Shown one piece after another: positions 56,931 to 64,000 of a stretch of DNA of 64,000 nt. Each line of letters opens with the position of its first letter. Position 1 is the first letter of the stretch. The stretch is from positions 42,441,501-42,505,500 of the forward strand of contig NC_088918.1 in NCBI RefSeq assembly GCF_963576675.1, written 5' to 3'. Both the position numbers and the translations under genes were made by a program. Origin of the DNA: Euphorbia lathyris. Taxonomy: Eukaryota > Streptophyta > Magnoliopsida > Malpighiales > Euphorbiaceae. The notes under the pieces were generated by a model. The model had not been told where the DNA came from and did not search any database. It saw only the letters and a program-made list of their open reading frames with translations.

Positions 56931-57929
56931 TCATTTATTGAACACCCTATATGCTTTACTGTTAGTTGAGTACCCTAGAAAGATCGCTTCGTCAGCTTTA
57001 GAGTCAAACTTGGCAAGGTTGTCTTTCGTATTGAGTATAAAACATTTACAACCAAAGGCACGAAAATATCCAATGTTGGGTTTTCGTCCTTTCCAAAGTT
57101 CATAGGGGTTTTTCTTAAGTATAGGTCTAACTAAAGCCCTATTGAGTATATAGCACGATGTGTTGACAGCTTCACCCCAGAAATACTTTGGAAGACTATT
57201 CTCACTCAGCATTGTCCTAGCTATTTCGACTAAGGTTCTGTTCTTCCTCTCAACTACCCTATTTTGTTGAGGAGTTCTAGGAGCAGAAAAATTATGGTCA
57301 ATGCCGCTGACTTCACAAATTTCATCAAACTGTTGGTTTTTGAATTCTCCGCCATCATCACTTCGGATGTGAGCTAATTTTAAGTCCTTGTCATTTTCAA
57401 GTTTTCTAATCAGTGTTGAAAACATCTCAAAGGCTTCATCCTTGCTACTCAGCAAGATGACCCAGGTATACCGAGAGAAATCATCTACAATGACCAAGGA
57501 AAATCTCTTACCACCCAAGCTGAGTGGCTGGACTGGTCTGAAAAGATCCAAGTTTAGTAATTCCAATGGACGCTTGGTTGAGACAATATTTTTACTTTGA
57601 AAAGACTTTTTGGTTTGTTTACCTTGCTGACAAGCATTGCATAATTGATCTTTCTCAAATCTAAGTTTAGGCAAACCCTCAACTAATTGCTTTCTTGCTA
57701 ATTTGGCAAGGAGGTCCATGCTTACATGACCAAGTCTCCTATGCCATAGCCAGGAATTATCTTCCTTTGACACTAAGCGTATGTCTTTTGAAAACTTCTT
57801 TTCTAAACTCAACATGAAGACATTGTCAACACGAGGGGCAGTTAAAATTAAATCATTTGTTTTTCCCTCGAGTATCCGACACTCAGTGGCATCAAATACA
57901 ACCTTTCTACCGCTGTCACAGCTGAGCAA
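56931..57929 (-). pseudogene. Element D integrase
   Basis: [13 protein letters not shown] and CNACQQGKQ (zinc-binding), then LNLDLFRPV, IRSDDGGEF and NRVVERKNRTL for the catalytic triad. Compared with C, FGPV is FRPV and NGVV is NRVV at conserved Gly positions. It ends at a TGA after VFNK that matches a CGA codon in C. A frameshift near 57920 separates it from the protease. Confidence 0.86.
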
Positions 57930-58167
57930 CGCTCGGTAGGTTATATTTAAGACCCCTGTCTAGGGAGACTGACTCAATAGTAGGATTTCCTCCAATAGTA
58001 CCTGATCCTACTATCTTACCCTTTTTGTTGTCTCCGAAACTTACACTTCCACCTCGTTTATGCACAAGTGTGATGAACTGAGTTTCATCACCAGTCATAT
58101 GCCTTGAGCATGCGCTGTTAATGTACCATAACTTTGACTTCTCCGTGCACCTCAGGCTCACCTGCAA
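57916..58167 (-). pseudogene. Element D protease, catalytic Asp lost
   Basis: Active-site block reads WYINSACSRHMTGD: the catalytic Asp is Asn (one G-to-A change), so the protease should be inactive. The rest (GSVSFGDNKKGKIVGSG) is kept. A different frame from gag is used, as in C. Confidence 0.83.
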
Positions 58168-58173
58168 TTTAAA

Positions 58174-59916
58174 CTAGTCATCTTTAGGTACCCAATTCTT
58201 TTTGGGTCCTTTTTGGTTAGCGTGAACAGGTGACGCATCATATTTTATTTTATGACGGCATACATTTATGGTGTGGCCATCTTTACCACAATAGTCACAA
58301 AAAACTACCCTTTGAGGGTATTTCCTCTTTTGGTCAGCACGATGGTGCTGAGCATACCAACACACATTTATGGTGTGTCCTCTTTTTCCACAACATTCAC
58401 ACTGACTGTTATGCTGAGTGTACCGTCTATACTGACCAGTACCTTGATACTCAGCATTTGGATCGAACCTTTTCTTAGTCGATGCACTCAGCTGGTTCTG
58501 TATAGATGTGATGTCCTTTCTCAGCTTCTTAGAGTTTGATTGGACTTCCGAGACAAATCGATGCATGATTTTTAGATTTTCATCTTGCCTAGTGTTGTCT
58601 TGGAGCAGATGTCGGAGGTCACTGAGTTTGACCTCTTCAATCTCATCACATCGCATGCTGAGTGCTCGTATTTTCTTATTACACTTTTTGGTCAGTGTAT
58701 AGAGACCACTCAGGGCATTAACCATTTCATTTCTGAGAAAAAGAAGAGATGTTACCTCATTAGAGTGTTCCTCTTGGTCAAATTCATCTGAGAGGTCAGC
58801 TTGCTCAGATCGACAGTGGTCAGCAGATTCGTCAGCCATGAAACATATGTTTGCTGACTCTGTAGCATCAGCTTCTGATGAGGTTGACTCATCACTATCA
58901 CTCCATGTTGCCACCGTTGCTTTCCGGCTACCTTTCTTTTCTTTCTTCAGAGTGGGACAACTTGATTTAATGTGCCCAGTTTGATGGCATTCAAAGCAAG
59001 TGACAGGATTCGAGTTGTCTTTCTTGTATCTGCTGTCGTTGGACTCAGCTTTGTATTTATCGCTTCTTTTGAATGGCCTTTTGCTGTTCTTGTAACTCTT
59101 TCTAAACAGCTTCTTCATCTTTCTGGTGAACATGGCCATCTCCTCATCATCTGATGAGTCAGCTTCCATTGAGTCAGCTTTCATGACAAGAGATTTTTGC
59201 TTCTTATCCTCAGACTTTTCTTTAGCCTCAAAGTTCTTCATGGAGATCTCGTGGGTCAGCAGAGATCCGATCAGCTCATCATATTTGTACGTGGTCAGGT
59301 CTTGAGCTTCTTCTACAACTGTCTTCTTAGCTTGCCAGCTCTTGGGGAGACTTCTTAAGATTTTCTTCACTTGTTCTTCTTCTATGAAGTTCTTGTCGAG
59401 TCTCTTAAGCTCATTTATGATATTGGTGAACCTTGAGTTCATCTCAGAGATGTCTTCGTTTTCGTTCATCTCAAATAGCTCGTATAGTCTCATGTGTTGA
59501 TTCACTTTGGACTCATTGACCTTGCTTGTTCCTTCATAGGTCACCTCCAGCTTCTTCCAGATTTCCTGTGTTGACTCACAACCTAAAATTTTGTTGTACT
59601 CTGCAGCATCTAACGCACAGTGAAGCATATTGATAGCCGAAGCATTATTTTGTAATTTTTTAAGGTCATTCTCTGACCACTTAGACTCACTCTTGACAGA
59701 CTTTACTCCGTCAACAATTTCATAGGGAACAAATGGGCTTTGGACTATTTCCAAACATGCACTCATGTTTGTTGCCTGAATGAAGTTTTTCATTCTGTTT
59801 TTCCAAAATGTATAGTTTGACCCGAAAAACAAAGGAGGCCGACTAATCAATAATCCCTCAGGGAGTATCTGTGTTGTTTGATTTCCTGGAAGGAAACGTG
59901 TGCTGTTCTCAGCCAT
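58174..59916 (-). CDS. Element D gag, 580 codons open
   Basis: Uninterrupted copia-type gag starting at 59916, 50 bases after the primer site. UBN2-type gag domain at about 25-220. Zinc knuckles are at 307-320 (CFECHQTGHIKSSC), 506-519 (CECCGKRGHTINVC) and 540-553 (CDYCGKDGHTINVC). A Glu/Asp/Ser-rich stretch with coiled-coil character lies at about 345-475. Gag proteins coat the RNA and form particles. This is the only intact gag in the window and could in principle act in trans for related elements. Confidence 0.88.
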   Translation of the reverse strand: MAENSTRFLPGNQTTQILPEGLLISRPPLFFGSNYTFWKNRMKNFIQATNMSACLEIVQSPFVPYEIVDGVKSVKSESKWSENDLKKLQNNASAINMLHCALDAAEYNKILGCESTQEIWKKLEVTYEGTSKVNESKVNQHMRLYELFEMNENEDISEMNSRFTNIINELKRLDKNFIEEEQVKKILRSLPKSWQAKKTVVEEAQDLTTYKYDELIGSLLTHEISMKNFEAKEKSEDKKQKSLVMKADSMEADSSDDEEMAMFTRKMKKLFRKSYKNSKRPFKRSDKYKAESNDSRYKKDNSNPVTCFECHQTGHIKSSCPTLKKEKKGSRKATVATWSDSDESTSSEADATESANICFMADESADHCRSEQADLSDEFDQEEHSNEVTSLLFLRNEMVNALSGLYTLTKKCNKKIRALSMRCDEIEEVKLSDLRHLLQDNTRQDENLKIMHRFVSEVQSNSKKLRKDITSIQNQLSASTKKRFDPNAEYQGTGQYRRYTQHNSQCECCGKRGHTINVCWYAQHHRADQKRKYPQRVVFCDYCGKDGHTINVCRHKIKYDASPVHANQKGPKKNWVPKDD

Positions 59917-59965
59917 TTACAGGGATCAGCTCAAGATAGTTTTATCTTGAATAGTGAGCTACTGA

Positions 59966-59977
59966 GCTCTGATACCA
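59966..59977 (-). other. Element D primer-binding site (tRNA-iMet)
   Basis: TGGTATCAGAGC (minus) two bases inside the LTR boundary at 59980. Confidence 0.85.
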
Positions 59978-59979
59978 CT

Positions 59980-61421
59980 TGTTGGTCCCATGTAATGTAC
60001 TAGGATTAGTTCCAGGGGGGTTTAGGAACTAATATAACTTTTTCGCTTAATTATGCTAACTTAATTAAATGTTTGATAATCTAACTCAGCTTTAGGTAAG
60101 CAAGGCTGAGTGAAGTGTGAGACAGCTTTAATCAGACACTGACTAGAGCTATTTCAAACTGCGAGTTGGGAAGTAACACTTTAGTTCAGCTTCTAACTCA
60201 GCACTCTGATTACTCAGCGTCGGCTTATACAATTTATATACTGAGTAACTTAAGCAAGCAACACATACATATATATCAAGAGAAAGGATTAGAGATTACT
60301 CAGCAGTCTTATCCTGGTTCGGCCTCACCGCCTACGTCCAGTCCCCAAAATCCTTCCAGGCTTTTTCAATCCACTACTGAGCTCTTTAAAGGTAGAGCAC
60401 AAACCGTTTACAAAGCAATTGAGTATGCAAGAGTACCGTCCTCTATTCGTCTACTCAATCCTACTGAGCGCTATAACCGAACACTCAGATTTTCTCTACC
60501 ACTGAGTACTAAAACCGAATACTCAGCTTCACTCTCTAAACCTTTACAATTGATACAAGATTTGTTCTCTCTAAACGAAGAACACTTTAGATAAATACAA
60601 ATTCACTCTAGACTTTTACACAGAGATTGGATTTGGGTGTAAGAACTTGCTTTTTCTAATTAGACAGCTTCTCTTTTGGATTTTCACTCTTGTGAAGATT
60701 TGCTTTTCTGTCTGTACTTTCTTGTATTTCGGCAAAGGATCCAAGTGATGAACTTGTCCTTTTATAGCAAAATCTGAAGCTCCAATGATTTGAATTCGGA
60801 CATATCCGTTGAATTCAAACGGTCTTCTTACGTCATTCATTGGTCAGCATTCAGATTTGCAGGACAATCCTGTCGTCTGAATTTAGCAGGCGTCAGGATT
60901 GCCAGTTTCGTCTTCTAGCGTCAGGTTTCGTCTTCTAGCGCCAGGTTTGTCTTCTTGTAAAACGCCAGTTGATCCATGCATCTCGAAAATGTCTCTTGGC
61001 ATAATTCCGAGCCTTCTGAATTGGTGCAGACCTTTGTCGGACTTTGTCTTCTAGTCAACGGATCATTGGTGCTGTCATGATGAATACTCAGCTTGACTTG
61101 TTTGATGTTGCCTCTAAGATCTCCTTTGACGGGGTTGAGTTACGTTCTACTCAGCTTCTTCGATCGACTTCACCTTCAAGCGTTTGTTCTGAAGAAGACT
61201 TTTCTTTTATGATGCTGAGTTGTGTTCTACTCAGCTTTTGTGGCTCATGCTGACTTTGTTCTGTCATACTTTTTATTCATGTTCTCATTTATTAATATAC
61301 TCAACATTGAACAAACACATTAATACAATTAAATCAAAGCACTTAAATTTAATTATCTTAATCATGAGATTAACTTAAATAATTTTGTCAAATCAAAATC
61401 ATGTGGAAAGGTGTTTCAACA
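59980..61421 (-). repeat. Element D 5' LTR
   Basis: 1442 bp with the same ends as the 3' LTR; TATA-like CTATAAAAG (minus) at about 60759-60767. The 142-codon open frame inside (60166-60594) is LTR sequence, not a gene. Confidence 0.9.
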
Positions 61422-61522
61422 GTTCTGACCTCCGTGAAAGTTAGTGGTGATATGAAATGAGGGAACAATCTCTATAAAGACAATTGCTTGAGGACAAGCA
61501 ACACATTGTTTTAGGGGTATTT
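61422..61522 (+). promoter_or_regulatory. Element A 3' end: AGGA-loop hairpin and polypurine tract
   Basis: After the GTTCT duplication copy, TTGCTTG-AGGA-CAAGCAA forms a perfect 7-bp stem (61484-61501). It is followed by TTTAGGGGTATTT touching the 3' LTR start. The hairpin lies about 10 bases before the G run of the likely polypurine tract. Confidence 0.7.
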
Positions 61523-62756
61523 TGATGAGTGTAAAATGTGTATAATATTTTGTAACAATGTTGGGAATAAACGAACAATAATGCAACATATCGTTCTCAT
61601 AATACATTGTTTTCGCAATTGTTTGTGATAATGCAGCTGCCTGTTCGGTAGCAGAATCCACATGGTGAATGAGAAGGAAGGAGTGCGGACAAGCGAAGAA
61701 CAAGGAAGAGAACAAGAAATCATGGGAACAATTTGTACCCGAAGAACTTGATCAATCATCCTTAAATCATTGGAGACCTTTCCAGAAGAAGAATTAATGT
61801 TGGAGGCATAACAACGATCCCTCAGAGAAGAAATCATCAAGCATGGGGGGACTGCTGTGTTGCAGACTGTTGACTGTCAGAATAGTCTGCCAGACCATAT
61901 CTTCTTTATTTTATTATAACTTGAACAATGATTTCTGAACAATTTCGGGCTATTTAAGGAGCCCTCATTTTGTATGTTAGGCATTCAGATTTTCGGATCT
62001 GAAGCCTTGTTGTGAAACTTTGTTTTATGTGTTTTAATATATTGTTGTTTTCTTCATTGTTGTTTTGTTTTATCTCATTCAATCATGAGTGAGTAATTTA
62101 CTAAACAGGTATGCAACGGAGCAGAAACAGGTAAACAAGGCAGGTTAATTCCTCTCTAAACTCATTAAGTGCGTATGGCTTGGTTGTTCAATGAGTAATT
62201 AACGATAAATAAGAGTAGCTAACCTGTTTTTAAGCTGAGCAATCACGAGGAGACTCTCTTTGCAAAGCTGAACTTTCATTGAACACATTTAATTATGACA
62301 CGGAGACGTAATTAATTAAATGTTAAGGGTTTTAGTTGTTCTAACTAAATGCTTTATTGTTCTTAAAGCTTAAGAATACATTAATCTCAAAGAGACTTAT
62401 TTTAATTATTTTTAAAGAATGTCGGGAACAAGGGACACCTGACTCAACCGATTTTCATGAAAGATACTTTAAGCCAAAGCTGTTCCCACCTAATGAATAA
62501 GGATAGGAATGCCTGTTCTAAAACCGTTTTGTGCATGTTGTATACCTGTTGTTTTCTCATCTGAATTTCAATTAAACTCTTTGATTGTTTTACGTTTCAT
62601 ATTATAACAACCCACCTTCAAATCAACTTAAACTTTTGGTTACTTTTTGGCTATACATACTTTTATGAGAGTAAGAGTGTGCTTGTTCTATCCTCGTGGA
62701 GACGATATCTACTTATCACTTTATTACTTGGACCTAGTGCACTTGCTAGGGTAACA
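61523..62756 (+). repeat. Element A 3' LTR
   Basis: 1234 bp, TGATGAGTG to GGGTAACA, single copy of the unit duplicated in the 5' LTR. TATA-like CTATTTAAGG at about 61950 inside the GGGCT/AGCCC inverted repeat. Confidence 0.9.
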
Positions 62757-62932
62757 AGCTGGTATGCCACAAATCTTACATCAGTTTATTGAAATGATGA
62801 CTGGAATGGTAGCTCAAGCTCAAGCTCAAGCTCAGGTTCAGGCTCAGGCTCAGGCTCAGACGGGTCCTTTAATTGACCTTAACTACGAGAGATTAAGAAA
62901 GATGGGGCCAGAAAACTTTGAGGGTACCACTG
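62757..62932 (+). pseudogene. Element F gag, second fragment
   Basis: Continues the frame left at 9984 once element A and one AGCTG copy are set aside. It reads MPQILHQFIEMMTGMVAQ, an (AQ)n run encoded by a GCTCAR hexamer repeat at about 62812-62860, then NYERLRKMGPENFEGTT, the conserved start of the Ty3 gag core. It is cut by the LTR of element G at about 62933. Confidence 0.75.
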
Positions 62933-64000
62933 TGTTGGAATAATAGGCTAACGTATAGCAGCGGAAATATAAAATTTTAACCTATTTCCATAAACCATAA
63001 GATCTGTTAACCGTTATTTCATATAAAGAGGGATAAGAAGAAATACCTTTTAGATGTTCTATCTACCATTGCAAACGAAGTGCCCACAACTCTTACTTCG
63101 AGTTCCCGAGCACAGAACAAAACAAATATAAGATCAAGTTAGAATCAACCGTTGAATAGCAACCAAAATAGATTGCCTCTAATTAATCAACACAAGATCA
63201 AGGATAAAGAAAGAAAGATGAAAATCAATTGAACGGAAGGAAGCCGTGGAAAATCTCGTCCTCGAACTGGGGGTCGAAATTCTCTCTCTTGCTCTAGGGT
63301 GGAATTCGAAATTCTCTAGGGGGTTTAGCTTGTGGATTTCGAAAATCCTATAAGGGGGGTTATTTATAATCTCTTGTATCTAATCCCTAGTTAGATAGAA
63401 TTAGGTTATTGAAATAAGAATTCAATTCGGAATAGAATTCATAATCATTATCCATTAATATATCTAATATATAAAGGATAATAATAATAACCTTATTGGA
63501 TAATAATAGGAGTACTATAATCTAATTAAAACTCCTAACTTATTTATCCTTTAATTAATTTAATTCATAATCCTAATCTAATTAGGATTGATAAAATCAA
63601 AATAATTATTTATGTATTTACCATACATAAAATCGCCCCCCTCTAGTGAATGGGCCTTATTGGGCTCAGTTGGGCTTCCATCAATTAATTAACATCTGTC
63701 TCTCTTTTGGGTTCCAAGACTTATGTGTGACCCATTAGGTTCTTATTGCTTCTAGCCGTATGCAACTATTAAAATTAATTTTCAAAGAATTATATTTAAT
63801 CTTTGCATAACGGAATGATGTACAGAGTATGTGATTAGCAAGTCTGTAATCATTCCCCTAGAGCTATAAGAAGACAGGTTGATTCTGTCGTTGACCTTTC
63901 AGTATTAGTTACGGTATAATTCGATCCTTTATCAACTACATCCTTGAACTGAATCTTATGACTATGGATAATGTCAAGTCACATATAGCGAGACGTTCGT
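62933..64000 (-). mobile_element. Element G: LTR, probably the 3' LTR of a minus-strand copia element, partial
   Basis: F's gag breaks off at about 62932 and TGTTGGAATAATAGG begins. On the minus strand this is an LTR end (TATTCCAACA), and TATAAATA (minus) near 63361-63369 supports minus orientation. At least 1068 bp with no ORF of merit. The other end, interior and target duplication are outside the window, so a solo LTR or plus orientation is not excluded. Confidence 0.55.

Larger units (their letters stand above)
37918..61421 (-). mobile_element. Element D: Sirevirus-type Ty1/copia element, interrupted by C
   Basis: Minus-strand element with LTRs 59980-61421 (5') and 37918-39358 (3') and target duplication GTTCT at 37913-37917 and 61422-61426. 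Reading order is gag, protease, integrase, RT, RNase H (copia order), then an additional ORF. Its length without element C is about 12.1 kb. Sirevirus type is inferred from the aORF, the gag with several zinc knuckles, and the purine tract AAATGGGGGAGTT. LTRs differ by about 50 bases by eye, near 3.5 percent. Confidence 0.88.
9985..62756 (+). mobile_element. Element A: Athila-type Ty3 LTR retrotransposon with nested inserts
   Basis: LTRs at 9985-11799 and 61523-62756, flanked by AGCTG on both sides. The interior holds a tRNA-Asp-type primer site, gag, protease, RT, RNase H, integrase and an additional ORF. B (12209-29802) interrupts gag and D (37918-61421) interrupts the 3' untranslated region. 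Without the inserts A is about 11.7 kb, a normal Athila size. Many stops and frameshifts mean it cannot encode its own proteins. Family call rests on the primer site, the [11 protein letters not shown] integrase-tail signature and the aORF. Confidence 0.85.
7694..62932 (+). mobile_element. Element F: chromovirus-like Ty3 LTR retrotransposon, interrupted, 3' part outside window
   Basis: Visible parts: 5' LTR 7694-9722, initiator-Met primer site, leader, and gag in two pieces (9857-9984 and 62757-62932). Element A (9985-62756) splits gag with a target duplication AGCTG at 9980-9984 and 62757-62761. Element G interrupts it again at about 62933, so pol and the 3' LTR lie past the right edge. LTR ends TGTAACG and GTTACA and the gag segment fit a plant chromovirus (Tekay/Del-like), but without pol the clade is an inference. 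Confidence 0.75.

Noticed and set aside
60166..60594. 142-codon open frame, plus strand
   Set aside because: Lies wholly inside the D 5' LTR on the opposite strand to the element; the matching region in the other LTR is broken, and it has no domain.
9985..62756. A, B, C and D as separate adjacent insertions
   Set aside because: Matching duplications and resumed reading frames at 9984/62757, 12208/29803 and 43743/55153 show nesting.
1..64000. tRNA, rRNA or snRNA genes
   Set aside because: None recognised; the tRNA-like matches are only short primer-binding sites of the retroelements.

Overview
The window is plant nuclear DNA, probably from a eudicot with a large, repeat-rich genome. The evidence is a split P4-ATPase gene with GT-AG introns, AT-rich flanks, and plant-type LTR retrotransposons (Athila, Sirevirus, chromovirus) with plant tRNA primer sites. 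The species cannot be named from the sequence. No RNA gene, CRISPR array or bacterial feature was seen.

Layout. (1) 1-4985, minus strand: 5' part of an ALA1-like aminophospholipid flippase gene (three exons seen; the gene runs off the left edge) with its leader and promoter region. (2) About 4990-7693, minus strand: a decayed LINE (L1-like non-LTR element) abutting the flippase promoter. (3) 7694-64000: a nested stack of LTR retrotransposons. Element F (chromovirus-like Ty3, LTR 7694-9722) sits in the LINE. Its gag is split by element A (Athila-type Ty3, 9985-62756, target duplication AGCTG). A's gag is split by element B (composite Athila-type, 12209-29802, duplication AGGGC). A's 3' untranslated region is split by element D (Sirevirus-type Ty1/copia, minus strand, 37918-61421, duplication GTTCT). 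D's RNase H is split by element C (Sirevirus-type, minus strand, 43744-55152, duplication AGCTT). A seventh LTR (G) enters F's gag at about 62933 and continues past the right edge. For A, B, D and C, taking out the insert and one duplication copy brings the interrupted sequence back together exactly.

How the parts relate. Every LTR element shows decay (stops, frameshifts, lost catalytic residues), but most domains are recognisable: gag zinc knuckles, protease, reverse transcriptase, RNase H, integrase. A, B, C and D each also carry an additional ORF (aORF, usually called env-like) after pol. These aORFs look related across the Ty3 and Ty1 superfamilies and show no membrane segment. LTR-LTR divergence counted by eye (A about 5 percent, D about 3.5, B and C about 1.3) agrees with the nesting order.

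The least ordinary signals are: (a) eight copies of a two-part hairpin module in element B, in LTRs and before aORFs; (b) a hairpin with changing stem but recurring loop just before the purine tracts of A and B; (c) a conserved promoter-like block with a TATA box in front of the aORFs of both Sireviruses; (d) the composite build of B, with extra internal LTRs and an inverted LTR scrap.
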